Shown: piece after piece, positions 48,282-64,000 of the stretch | How positions within the stretch are numbered: position 1 is the stretch's first letter | Layout: each line of letters starts with the position of its first letter | NCBI RefSeq assembly: GCF_042453785.1 | Contig: NC_091677.1 | Coordinates: 28,397,501-28,461,500 of the forward strand | Source: Malus domestica | Lineage: Eukaryota > Streptophyta > Magnoliopsida > Rosales > Rosaceae | Direction: 5' to 3' | Length of the DNA stretch: 64,000 nt | Position numbers and translations under genes: made by a program | Notes under the pieces: model-generated | The model's input: only the letters and a program-made list of their open reading frames with translations | Told to the model about the DNA's origin: nothing | Databases searched by the model: none

Positions 48282-51200
48282 GCAGCTATTGGGCTTTTGC
48301 AGCAGCGAGAGCCGTTGAAGAAATTGTTAGAGTATGAGTGTGATTCTCACAGTTTAGTAATAATCATTGTTATTTCAAATTGGTATAAAGAGGTCTTAAT
48401 GTGTTCATAAGAGTTAATTCAACTTTGGTTTGGATTGAAACTCTACTGTTGGCTTGAGAATAGAACTCATACTTGTACAAGGATTTGGTCTTGTATTCCT
48501 TGTAGGATTATTATAGGGTAATCCAGATTTTGTAGTATAAAAACCACAAGCCCCTGCTCTCACAAAAACACGCTCTTATTGTTCCAATTACCTATAACTT
48601 GGAGAGCATTGAGTTTTGCAGAGAGGAGAAGGTTGTGTGTAGAGGGTGTCTTGGTATGCGTCCATGTGACAGTTTAAGAAGATGGAGAAGTTGGATTGTA
48701 CACGTAGTGCCACGGCTTGGTGCTTCACATGTCCTGCTGTATTCTTGAACCCAATTCCTCCTTGATACCCTAACAGTCATGGCTTCTTCTTCTGCATCGA
48801 ATTCTGCAGGTATGTTTTCTTCTTGTCCTTGCACTGCAATACTATTCTTGTGCTTCGTGATTTAATAGCATATCTATGATCTATGGTCTGTGTTAAGTAT
48901 CTGTCTTACATGTGGTATCAGAGCCTAGTTGATTATCGCTATTAAATTCGAAAGATTTGTTCAAAAATTGATCAGTATTACATGGGTGTTCATCATGAAC
49001 TGTCTAAACCCAGGAAAAGATACGAACGACACCGTTTCACTAAAAGAGCCGTTACCCATTTAAAACGTTTAAAATTTTTTACCGTTAAAAGCATATGCAC
49101 TTTGCTTTCTTCTTTCTTTGCTCTTTGGTTGTGTTGGTTGTGAAGTTTTCTTGCTTCTCGTATCTTGTGAAACACAACAAATCTTCATCTTTTCCACTGA
49201 TTCTCATCTAATAGTGCAAATCCTTGTGCTCGATTTTGAGAGGTATGTTTTAACAAATTCATATTTTTTTTTCAAAAAAAAAAAAACAAATAGTGAACTG
49301 GTTTGGAGGTCAAATTTGTTCACTTGATTATTAAAGACAAGTGATATGACATCGTTTAAGGAATAACTTTAGTTTAATTTTGGCTGTTGGCTGCATAAAA
49401 GGCAGAAGCTAGAGTTTCATTATTTTTAAACTTTTACCGTTGTCAGTTTGGAAGGGGAGAAACCCGTGTTTATCAATCTGGGGTTGAGAGAGCTTTTTTA
49501 TGCTTGCTTATTTGAGGATAAGTATAGTAATTTAGCTATATACATCTCTCTTAAACATCATAATTCTGATTTTCGAAATTATAGCTTCCGCTGTGTTGAT
49601 TCTGATGTCTGCAGATTGAGATAATTTTGGTTTATTAATCCTCCTTGTACTATTAGTGTAATGAATAAACTTGTATTCTGATATGCTAATTGTGTTATTA
49701 AGAACCATTGAACAAAGATCATGTTATCTGCATATTGAGATTATATTATCATTCTGATCCTCCATATTGATATGATCTAAGAGTTGGGTGACTTGGGTCA
49801 TATCACATATTGACGTTAACTCGATCGTTGTTCTATTGTTTCTCTTGTTTTATTGAAATCTGAATGAGAATTGTTCTTTTCTGGGAATTGGTGCCTACGG
49901 GATTCTGGCCGATAACTTTGGTGATGGCAATCCACATGGATGGGTCTCGAGCATTGATGGATAAATTGATGTTTCATTCATTTGGAGCCGAGGAAGTGCA
50001 ATCGGGTTGATGAATATGGGTCCAGTGATGCATTCAGGTAATTCAGTCCACTATTTCACGCATGATTAATTATTCTCTTATATGCATGATCATAGTGTGA
50101 TGAGTTAAAGCATGATGAATTAGGGCTTTTGTTATTTCGATTATGCTTGTTTATATCTATTGTGAACGCATGATTAAACTCGAAATCCCTATATAGATGC
50201 CAACTTGTGATTTATGTGAGATGTTTGAAATCATCTTTTGCTACATAATAAAAATAAAAAAATAAAAAATAAAAAATTAGTGTAGCATTTGGTCTTGGTG
50301 GAGGATAAAACTTGTTCATATACAACACCTATTGTTCTCTTTTGTCTGTTTGGTGTTGGGACATATATGATGAATATCAATTTGGGATGGAATCATTTTG
50401 ACTGCATGTGTACTCCATAAATTGATATTGTCTGAATGAATTTTGGCAAATATGCTTAATGACTAAGTGGTTCTAAATATTAAATGGAAACCTAATGGAA
50501 TTTGGATGGCATTGTTCCTATTTATGATACATAAACTAAATGCATCAATTTTTGGTTCAAGTATCATGTAGGGAATTTCTTGCTAATTGAACATGTATAT
50601 GGAGATAGTATTCGTGCATAGACGTTGCATATTGATGCATGCATACAAGAAAATATATGAACATATATATGTGAAATATGTTTTGGGTAGAATTGTTATT
50701 GTCCATATATGGAGAATCTGTATACATTGGTGTAATTTGGGTTTTATTTTGTAATGATCTTATTTTCATTAGTTGACCCACATTAGAATTTGTGGCGATA
50801 TATATTGATCTTAGCCTTAAAAATTTACTTGTATGATTATATAGGTCAAGCTATAAATTTTGAGAATTAGCTTGTGTCATCCATATACAAGGATGATAAA
50901 CAAATTAGCTTATGTGAGCTGTTGTCTATATTTATGAATTCATAAGGAAGCCTGTGCTTATTGTATTGTGAAAATCATGGAGTTTAAGATGCATGCTTAT
51001 TGTATATGAATATTTGTGATTTCATTTATGATGCATGCTTTCGCCATTATGTTTTGGTTGAAATCACAAATAGGGAGGAAGATGAACTTTGAGTTCTCCA
51101 GAAGAAATAGTGGTCTTGATTGTCTCGTTTTAATCAAAACATATTGTTGTGATATATATCCAAACATTATCAAAATTTGGTTGATCTTGCTGGATGGATA

Positions 51201-53162
51201 TTGAACTATATATTGAACTAGTTAGGATCAAATTGAATGCAAAAATATTGTGCTTGCTATTCTGATTTTGATCATTGTTGAAACTGGTGATTTTGGGTTT
51301 ATGTGAGATAAGTTTTTCTGAATGGATTGTGACTATCTTTTGATACATAGACTGTTTTGCATAATGGTTTAGGTGTATATGACTAAACTGAGATTATGCA
51401 ATAGGTAAGGAATCGGGAACCAATTGGTTCATATCTCTGGTTTCTTTATCAGCTGTGCAGTATATTCTGCTTATGCTTAAGTGGGAGAATCATATGTTTG
51501 AATGTAAGCATAAGGCTAAGAGTATTTAGGCCGGCCATTATATTTCATATGGATGCTTAAAAACCAGTTTATGGTTTTATTGAAGCAATTGGTTGAATTA
51601 TTTGTGTTACTTAATTTGTTTAAGTAATGAGAAGGATCCTATTATGTTAGCATTCAAAAGGAAACGAATTTGGTTTCCATATGGATTCTGATTAGTCATT
51701 CATTGTATTGGAATGATTTTTAGTTAATACAGTTGCTATTAACTTGTACTTAACTTGGTTGTGTTGAGTATGGCCTAGATAAGTGGGAGCAAATTGGTTT
51801 GGTTTTGCTATAATGGTTCACATAATTACAAAGTGCAAATTAAGTATATTGTAACTTTTGAGTTAATTCTGGGATGTATCAGAAAAGATTCTTAAGTTCA
51901 ATACTTTAAAATGCATAGGTAAGTTGTATGTGAGGTTAAGCTTTTGTTATCCAAAAGATTTGGTGATATGATAAAGTTGTTGATTGATATAACTGTGCTA
52001 TTCATACAATCATGAATAATTTCAAGAGCTTACTGTCAAGAATGTTTGATATTTTTATTTTGGGCTATATGAGTGGGAGTAGACGTCTTGGTTTACTCTT
52101 GAGCTTAGATACATTGCTATGAACATGAACTAGACATTGTGATTTATAAGTTAAATCTGTATTTTGTGTTGCAGAGACAATTATAAATTCATTGTTTTGG
52201 TTTATGTAAGCTGGTTGTATCTATGTACTAGTGTGTTGATGAATCACTTATGTGATCACCTTTATATTGAATTTGTGATGATTATTTATTGTTGTGAATC
52301 ATACTCAAGTGGGAGAATGTTAGAGTATGAGTGTGATTCTCACAGTTTAGTAATAATCATTGTTATTTCAGATTGGTATAAAGAGGTCTTAATGTGTTCA
52401 TAAGAGTTAATTCAACTTTGGTTTGGATTGAAACTCTATTGTTGGCTTGAGAATAGAACTCATACTTGTACAAGGATTTGGTCTTGTATTCCTTGTAGGA
52501 TTATTATAGGGTAATCCAGATTTTGTAGTATAAAAACCACAAGCCCCTGCTCTCACAAAAACACGCTCTTATTGTTCCAATTACCTATAACTTGGAGAGC
52601 ATTGAGTTTTGCAGAGAGGAGAAGGTTGTGTCTAGAGGGTGTCTTGGTATGCGTCCATGTGACAGTTTAAAAAGATGGAGAAGTTGGATTGTACACGCAG
52701 TGCCACGGCTTGGTGCTTCACATGTCCTGCTGTATTCTTGAACCCAGTTCCTCCTTGATACCCTAACAGTCATGGCTTCTTCTTCTGCATCGAATTCTGC
52801 AAGTATGTTTTCTTCTTGTCCTTGCACTGCAATACTGTTCTTGTGCTTCGTGATTTAATAGCATATCTATGATCTATGGTCTGTGTTAAGTATCTGTTTT
52901 ACAGAAATTACTCGGCTTACAAATGGTCAATTAAACTTTGTCCGAGCAACAAGTGGTTGATTGTGATACCCGCGGTGAAGACCAAGGTTGTGGTGTTGGC
53001 TACCTTGACGGCGCCGTTGAGTTCATCAATCAAAACCATGTGATTAGCTCCGCAAGGACCCCAACGCCGGTGCTAGACGATGCATGGAACACCGAAGGGC
53101 CTCCTACAGTCAATATAACTGGCTGTGAAGACGTGCCGATAAGCAATGAGAAGGCCCTATAA
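48282..53162 (+). pseudogene. Protease remnant downstream of D (relic R4), split by an LTR element
   Basis: The first piece, 48282-48324, reads GSYWAFAAARAVEE (Cys-to-Tyr as in R1 and R3). The second, 52909-53162, continues ITRLTNGQL, then broken QQVVDCDTRGEDQGCGVGYLDGAVEFINQNH. Together they match R1 and R3 without gap once the element and one 5-bp copy are removed. Confidence 0.82.
48325..52903 (+). mobile_element. Complete LTR retrotransposon without coding capacity (LARD-like)
   Basis: Two 586-bp LTRs (48325-48910 and 52318-52903, TGTTAGAGTATGAG...TTACA) differ at about nine positions by eye. The target duplication is a perfect GAAAT (48320-48324 and 52904-52908). The PBS TGGTATCAGAGCC (48913-48925, initiator tRNA-Met) follows the 5' LTR. 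A purine tract AAGTGGGAGAA ends directly before the 3' LTR. The 3.4-kb internal region is AT-rich and shows no gag, protease, integrase or reverse transcriptase motif. The PBS and purine tract are of the Copia style, so it is probably mobilised by a Copia partner. The low LTR divergence makes it one of the younger insertions here. Confidence 0.92.
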
Positions 53163-53207
53163 GACTCATGTTGAGTTGTCAATTATTATAATCGAATTAC
53201 TAATAAC

Positions 53208-54632
53208 AGTTGAATATCAGAGTGCGCAACGAACAAGACTAACTAAATAATAGAAATATTATTAAACTAACGAGAATGCCGGAACGGCTACAAAACCCTA
53301 AGAGGCTACATTGTGAATAACTTTATATTCATGCCAAAGTATAAGCTACATTTATAGAGAGCAATACCTAAAAACCCTAATTCGGATGGGCAAGGCCCAT
53401 ATACTAACTAACAAGCAAACTCAAATAATTATAATATACTAATATTTTTCAACACCCCCTGTCAAACTCGTGGCGGTATACGACATGAGTTTGCAAACAA
53501 GCAGATGCGGACTGGCTCCGTTAGGCGGACTGGCAGGCATGCAAACTTGACTTGACTTGATTCTTGACTTGACTGGCAAACTGGTTCTTGATTCTTAACT
53601 TGAATTGATTCTTGATTCTAGCTGGCAAACTGGCTAGAGTTGAGAGTATGGAAAGAACCCGTCACTAAACGAACGAGACTTTCATATCTCAATTATACCA
53701 ACAAACGAACAAAACAATTCCAAACAGGCCGACAACTCATGTGGGCCTCAAAGACATCAACCAAAATGGGCGGCAAACAGCCCACAACCCATTTTTCCTC
53801 TTTTGCCCGTGTGGGCCAAAACCTTAAACAATTTTTTTTCTCTATTTTCTTTTTTTCTCTATTTTTTTTTTTTTTTTGGCATATGTTTCCTTATTTCCTT
53901 ATTCCTTTCTTCTAGACGAACGAGTGCAGCAGCGGTGGAAAATTCTGATCAGGCAGAGAAGGGGATGCGGATACTGTGCGAAGACAGGGCAGTGGTGCAG
54001 ATTCTGGTGGTGTGTGTTGTGCAAGACGGTACGCCGCGAGTGCTGGGTTCATGTTGCCGAGAACTAGTGGCGCACTTAGCTATGTGTAGGCTGGTGCAGC
54101 AATGAACGGATCTTGGTTCAGTGTGGGCTTGGATAGTGGGGCAGCAAATGGTGGCGGAATTTGCACGAGGTGGTGTTGGTAGTTCAAGCAAGTAGAAGGC
54201 GGCTGGATGGGGAATGGGTTTCGGTGCAGGTTTAGGTTCTAGGTTCAACGCTGAGTGGCCCCCGAGCAAACAGATTCAAACAACAAAACCCTAACTAAAG
54301 ACAAAACTGAAACTGAACAACAAACAAATCGATATCAACCCCAAAATAGATTAATTCCCGAGGGATTTAACCTGTTCTGATACCAAGTTGAATATCAAAA
54401 TGCGCAACGAACAAGACTAACTAAATAATAGGAATATTATTAAACTAACGAAAATGTCGGAACGGCTACAAAACCCTAAGAGGCTACATTGTGAATAACT
54501 TGATATTCATGCTAAACTATAAGCTATATTGATAGAAAGCAATACCTAGAAACCCTAATTCGGATGGGTTAGGCCCATACACTAACTAACAAGCAAACTC
54601 AAATAATTATAATATACTAATATTTTCTAACA
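53208..54632 (-). mobile_element. Small non-autonomous LTR element
   Basis: Direct repeats at 53208-53454 and 54386-54632 (247 bp each) are LTRs. On the minus strand they begin TGTTAGAAAATATTAG (or TGTTGAAAAATATT) and end ATATTCAACT. TGGTATCAGAACAGG directly after the 5' LTR (54385-54371) is a PBS for initiator tRNA-Met. A GACAGGGGG tract (near 53464-53456) precedes the other LTR. ATAAC flanks both ends (53203-53207 and 54633-54637). The 0.93-kb interior has no protein motif; frames of up to 106 codons between 53640 and 54270 were not recognised. Its size is between that of TRIM elements and typical LTR elements. Confidence 0.85.
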
Positions 54633-54637
54633 ATAAC

Positions 54638-55505
54638 TTGGTCTTTAATATATTTAACTTTTAACGTAATTCAATATTGGTTAGTAAGAATCATGGAACC
54701 AAGATATATTAGTTGACTAATTGAAACCCTAATTAAGTAACACATATTGTACATGCCTTTGTGGGACACCATTAAGATTGAATAGTGATTTGGTGTTTTC
54801 CTCCAATTACTATAACAAGCAAGATTGGAGGATCCCTAAATCACTATAATAAGGGTGTCCCTGCTTTCACAACACACACGTTCGATTACAAGCAAACCAT
54901 ATTATTGCTGGAACACTTCCGCTTGTTGAAAGGAGAAGACTTTTTTGTCATCCGCAAGAGTATACCAAAGATGAGTAAATTGTAATTAATTTATTATAAT
55001 TTTAGTTTATCAAATCCGTAATCCTAATGTCTCGTTGTTTTTCTTATGATTTCAAAAATTTCTTACAGATCCTTCTCAAGGCTTGCCAATCTACCTATTT
55101 CGGTTTTCATATTTCAAATAAATAAAACAAAACTAAAGACAAAATAATGATTATCAAACCATCCTTAACTAAAATAAAAATGGCTGAGGATCCACGAGTA
55201 CATTTCAGAACACAATGTGAACAAGTATATTACGCACACAAGGACAAAAGGTAAGCATCAGGTCCCAAATTAAATGAAGGGTCAATTTACTAATAATAAT
55301 CTTACAGGTCTATATCAACATATTTTGTAAGGCACGTACCACGCTGATCATTTTTTGGGGCACTGAAATTGCTATAAACGCCATTCTCTCTACCACCTTG
55401 AGTAGTATATAAATCGCAGAGCAAGTCTACCATTTCAGTATATCTGCTCATCATCATATCCTTTACCAAAACCCAGCTTGCTTCTACTACACTAGCTAGC
55501 TACCC
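54638..55505 (+). promoter_or_regulatory. Relic R4 tail joined to the promoter of protease E; TATA-like box at 55406-55414
   Basis: 54638-55107 continues the intron-like tail of the relic, as in units A and C. At about 55108 (TTCGGTTTTCATATTTCAAATAAATAAA) it jumps to the promoter block found at 12460 and 33806, so the KARI scar expected between D and E has been deleted. The block keeps the full TATA region, 100 bp before the ATG. Confidence 0.7.
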
Positions 55506-56652
55506 ATGGAGATCCTAAACCGGCAGCTATGGGAGTATATGTGCTTGGGCTTGATCCTCATGTTGGGAGCTTGGTCTTCTGAAGCAACTTCTCGCAGTCT
55601 GCAAGATGCATCAATGTACGGGAGATACGAGCAATGGTTGGCTCGTTATGGTCGCATATATACTGACATCAATGAGAAGGAAACTCGTTTCAAGATATTC
55701 AAGGAAAATGTGGCGTTTATAGAATTTTCTAATAAAGATGCAAACAAACCTTACAAATTAAGTGTCAACCAATTTGCTGACCTTACAAATGAAGAGTTCA
55801 AAGCCACAAGAAATGGATTCAAGGGCCATGAGTGTTCCACAAAGACTTCTTCTTTCAAATATGAAAATGTGACCGTACCATTAACAATGGATTGGAGGAA
55901 GAAAGGAGCTGTAACCCCCGTTAAGGACCAAGGCCAGTGCGGTAAGTACATAAACGTCTAGTTTCTTGTCATTAATTTAGAGAGACACTATATATATATA
56001 TATTCATCTTTTATTTTTTTTCCTTAATCTAACTACTTTTGATTCCAATCGAAATACAGGATGTTGTTGGGCTTTTTCAGCAGTGGCCGCCACTGAAGGA
56101 ATTACACAGCTTACAACTGGTAAATTGATCTCTTTGTCTGAGCAAGAGCTCGTTGATTGTGACACCGCTGGTGAAGACCAAGGTTGTGAGGGTGGCTTAA
56201 TGGACGATGCGTTCCAGTTCATCCAACAAAATCACGGGATTAGCACAGAAGCTAATTACCCCTACAACGGTGTTGATGGTACATGTAACACCAAGAAGGA
56301 AGCCATCATTGCAGCCAAGATAACTGGCTTTGAGGATGTGCCGGCAAATAGTGAAAAGGCCCTTCTAACCGCTGTTGCTCATCAACCTGTTTCCGTTGCG
56401 ATCGATGCTAGCGGTTCTGATTTCCAATTCTATTCAAGTGGTGTCTTCACCGGAACTTGTGGAACGAGTCTTGACCATGGTGTTACCGCTGTTGGATATG
56501 GCGTGAGTGAGGATGGGACTAAGTATTGGCTAGTGAAGAACTCATGGGGTGCAGAATGGGGCGAAGCTGGGTACATAAGAATGCAAAGAGATGTTGCTGC
56601 AGCTGAAGGACTTTGTGGGATTGCTATGTCTGCCTCTTACCCCACAGCTTAG
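55506..56652 (+). CDS. Copy E: SAG12-like papain-family cysteine protease (intact, 342 aa)
   Basis: Exons 55506-55941 and 56060-56652. Signal peptide, I29 prodomain and mature domain are as in copy A. Catalytic residues are Gln142, Cys148, His285 and Asn306, shifted by two because the Pro-Ala of PLPATMDW is missing (PLTMDW) directly before the mature N-terminus. Loss of these two residues could change where the propeptide is cut, but the core fold is unaffected. Exon 1 has private changes: [18 protein letters not shown]. This copy lies next to the intact KARI gene and so probably keeps the original arrangement of the pair. No disabling change is seen. Confidence 0.92.
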
Positions 56653-56928
56653 TTAATTAAATCAATGCCTACTAGCTTTATGCCTTGTAGGTAGTCTGAT
56701 ACGTATCAACCTGTCTCTGTAAAATATTTATAAGATAATTATGATAATTGCATATGGTCCAAGTTGATTTAATGAACTCGTGATCACACACTTTTATATT
56801 TGATATGAAAGATTAAAACTAGGACACCAAAAGTACACATTTATTCTCAGGTGACCAGAAGAACATATGGTCCAAGTTGGCATTGCCCTCCCACTAATCA
56901 AAAGAAATGCTTTCAAACATCCATTCAG

Positions 56929-57310
56929 GCAGCTGTTGGGCTTTTGCAGCAGCGGGAGCGGTTGAAGGAATTACTCAGGTTACAAATGGTGAATTAAACT
57001 TTGTGATACCGGCGGTGAATATGGCGGTGGCTACATTGACGGTGCGTGCTTTTAAGTTCATCCATCAAAACCATGAGATTCGCTCCGCCACACCGGCGTT
57101 AGACGGTACATGCAACACCCAGGCCCATCACACAGCCAATATAACTGGCTATGAAGGCTTGTTAATCAACCTGTTTCTGTTTACATTGATATCGGAGAAA
57201 ATTTCACGTCAGTCCTATAAAAGTGGTCGTTCCGGGGTACGTTGACTACACATCGACCAATGCTTTTCCGCCATTGGTCAAGGGATAAGTGACAATGGAT
57301 AACTTACATG
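56929..57310 (+). pseudogene. Protease remnant downstream of E (relic R5), catalytic Cys codon retained
   Basis: It begins GSCWAFAAAGAVEGITQVTNGEL after CAG, then has a deletion where R1 has the SEQQVVDCDT part. It continues with TANITGYEG and QPVSVYIDIGE-like pieces and stops. It shares with R2 the intact Cys codon and the absence of the intron-like stretch, so relics fall into two groups, R1/R3/R4 and R2/R5. Confidence 0.78.
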
Positions 57311-57645
57311 GCAGGTAAACCGCGACGTGTTGTCCCATGTCAATGAAATGAAGACATGTTAACAAAATTTTCCACGTCTTATAGAAATGCAAAAATTGAA
57401 AACTACATCCGTAAACCAATAACCAGACATTCTAAGGAACCACCATCTGCAGTAACATTATTAATATTTTAACTACTTAGTACTACCGCAAAATCATAAC
57501 ACAACATTCAGCGTTAAACACAACTTGCAATGTGTTGAAGTACACAGGATGAGTAAAAACAGAATAAACTAGGACAAACAACACACCTTAAATATGGAAC
57601 CAAACGGAATTCATAGGCCGGCTCAGGCAATAGGTTCGTCGAGTT
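57311..57645. other. KARI 3' flank / probable 3' UTR
   Basis: Non-coding AT-rich sequence between the relic and the KARI stop codon, colinear with the spacer of unit B (22781-23072). It probably contains the KARI 3' UTR on the minus strand; no polyadenylation site was pinned down. Confidence 0.5.
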
Positions 57646-61907
<4,262 letters not shown>

Positions 61908-63617
61908 TGATGACTGGGATTCAGAGGAAAATGAACAGGGAGAGTGAGGGTTCGGTGATTAAGCACGTTTTTATACTCGGTTGGGATGTGGCTAACGTGC
62001 GCCGGATGCTTAAATAAGCTAAACTTTCAGGAAGTTCTAAAGACTTTTTTTTTTAGTAAAAATAGTTTTTAAAATTAGCTGAACTTTTTACTTTAGTTTT
62101 TAAAATTTGAAATTGAAAATGTTTCATGAACTTGTCCGCCATTAATTGTTTTGATCTCTTCATTAAATGAAGATAAAATGATAAAATTCAGGGTACTTTT
62201 GTAAAAAAAAATTGGCCTATTGTTTATAAAATTCAGGATACTTTTGTAATTTTCATCCTTGTTTAATAGAAATTTTTCATAAAATAACCAAAATGATTGA
62301 TGGTGTCAAATCAAGAGACTACTTCTATTGATTTCAAATCTTAATGACCAAAGTGATGAGTTATGTCAATGTTATGGACCATTTTAATTAAAAATCTAAG
62401 TTTTAATGTAACGACAGCGTTAGTAGGTTAGATAACTAGTGTAAGTTTTACTTCTATATGAACAGCGTTTGGTTGACAATAAAATGAATTTGAGAATGAT
62501 AAACACCATTTTTATGTTGTAAAAGTAGTACGAATGCCTCGTGTAAAACTAGTGGAAAGGCCTGCATGAAGCGTTGGAAGATGATGATTGGAATTCACAT
62601 GCTTCATGTGAAGGCTTTGTGAATAATGTTAGTTTCCTTTCATTGAGACGTGTGCTATAATTTATGTGCACTGTAGTGTAAGATGAAAGACCTATATAAA
62701 AAGGTGAATTTGAGTCATTTTATACACCGAATACTAACTTCATTTTCCTTGTGAACGACAAGCGTAAAACAGAAAGCATAAAGAAATTATACAAGTTTAT
62801 TTCACTTCTTTTCTTTTGTATTTATCTTCCTTATCCAACAAAAGTAAAGAAAACAAGATAGTTTGTTGCATGATATACTTCCAATCAGATTTGTAGATCT
62901 TGTTTTGAAGAATACGTGAATGATTCATATACAGCATCTTGTTCAACCAATTGATATGTTTTCACAAATAACGAAACCCATCCGCCCATCTTTGATTTCA
63001 TTTTCCCTTCTTGTGGACGAAGACAAGTTTGTTTTCCCTTCTTGTGTCAATTAAAAATGAAAAATAAAAGAAAATGATTTGTCCTTTTCCCCACAATATC
63101 AAACTTAAGAAAGAAAGAAAAAACAATATTTAAAGATACAGGATTGTTTATTCATCAATTCCTTTATGTGAACCAAACGGGCCTTAAATTCGAAATATGA
63201 TTCCATCTCCTTCCAGTTTTCTTTCCATTTCTTCCCTTCTTATTTGAATAATGTGGGCTTTAAAATTGCTTTGGTATTCTTACAGTCAAGAAATGAAAGG
63301 CTTTGTGTGGTGTGAGCTAAAGGCCCTCCAAGGATGAATCACAAGCTATAAGTTTCTTAGATAAGGAATGATTGTCATTTTTCATTGGAATGGATATGCC
63401 TTTACATAATCGCAAGTTTGAGCTTAAGGATAATTCATTATGGCACGTGTGACACTCTTTAAGTGGCGGGTTGGAATCTTACATTATCATGTCTATTTTG
63501 CCAATAACATTAACTTTAGGAGATTTTATGAGGAACATCAATTAAGAGTCTCGTTTAGGAGAGCTGATAGTTAAAAATAAAATGATGGGTGTACTACAAG
63601 TTTAAAATGACGTATGA
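61908..63617. other. KARI 5' flank and intergenic DNA, no gene seen
   Basis: The first about 100 bp should contain the KARI 5' UTR and promoter (minus strand). From 62040 to 62420 there is AT-rich repeat-like DNA with two similar pieces (AAAATTCAGG(G/A)TACTTTTGTAA at about 62186 and 62228). The rest to 63617 is AT-rich, without coding signals or recognisable elements. Confidence 0.5.
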
Positions 63618-64000
63618 TGTTTGTACCATACTTGACCAATCCCGAAACTACCGAGCACCGGCCAACACTATACTGTCAAGGACCCAGAAGAGTTCCCCTC
63701 CGACCAGGAGGCCAATCACTACTCGACACGTGTCAAGATTAGAAGCCAATCAGAGCGCAGCACGTGTCGACATCAAGAACCAATCATAACATGACACATG
63801 TCAATGTGACAAAGCTACAAGTTTTTCTATAAATAGGGGTCATTCCCCCACAATATTGCCTAATGCCATTTTGTGTTAAATCATTCACAAGAACTCACTA
63901 AATTGAGAGCTTGATCCTTTGTACTTGTGTAAACCCTTCACTACTAATAAGAACTCCTCTACTCCGTGGACGTAGCCAATCTGGGTGAACCACGTACATC
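63618..64000 (+). mobile_element. LTR of an outward-facing retrotransposon, cut by the window edge
   Basis: It begins TGTTTGTACCATACTTGACC, and its whole 383 bp is related to the complement of the left-edge LTR (103-618), including repeated ACACGTGTC words and CTCCGTGGACGTAGCC. The final about 130 bp of LTR would lie beyond the window. The base changes are numerous, so these are separate insertions of one family and not the two LTRs of one element. The interior would extend to the right. Confidence 0.75.

Overview
The window is nuclear DNA of a woody eudicot, most likely Rosaceae (apple/pear tribe). That placement is recognition of the repeat and gene style, not a search result. GT-AG introns, a plastid-targeted KARI gene, SAG12-like papain proteases, hAT, CACTA, Copia and Cassandra elements and very large solo LTRs exclude a prokaryote.

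The core is a tandem array of five SAG12-like cysteine protease genes on the + strand (A 12872-14015, B 16492-21954, C 34210-35353, D 46759-47961, E 55506-56652). Each has two exons, an exon 2 of exactly 593 coding bases, and a TATA-like box exactly 100 bp before the ATG. A, C and E read as intact. B is split by a 4.3 kb transposon and D has a stop at the oxyanion-hole Gln codon. Each gene is followed by a dead, more diverged protease remnant. A, B and C are then followed by broken 3' pieces of ketol-acid reductoisomerase (KARI). The one complete KARI gene (- strand, 10 exons, 588 aa) closes the array at 57646-61907. The KARI pieces are scars of unequal duplication. Two junction types alternate (intron 7 before A and C, exon 10 before B and D), so an A-B pair was probably duplicated as a block into C-D.

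Layout: 1-618, LTR of an element running out to the left; 1701-4167, hAT with a decayed transposase; 4767-5168, fragment of an LSD1-like histone demethylase gene; 5290-7918, Copia remnant (-) interrupted by a Cassandra TRIM with a 5S-like LTR; 8348-11745, decayed LTR element; 11749-24123, units A and B; 24124-32450, nest of solo LTRs, Copia and a TIR element inside the KARI copy of unit B; 33087-41220, unit C, with nested insertions in its KARI scar; 41221-46245, CACTA element with a 340-bp tandem array; 46249-54632, unit D with two LTR elements; 55100-57310, unit E; 57646-61907, KARI; 61908-63617, no gene seen; 63618-64000, an LTR related to the left-edge one but in opposite orientation.

The most unusual object is 17301-21579, a hAT-type macrotransposon with a perfect 8-bp target duplication. 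It has two copies of its left end and carries exons 2-6, introns included, of a cinnamoyl-CoA reductase/phenylacetaldehyde reductase-like gene in uninterrupted frame. Its insertion broke protease B at the codon of a disulfide cysteine.
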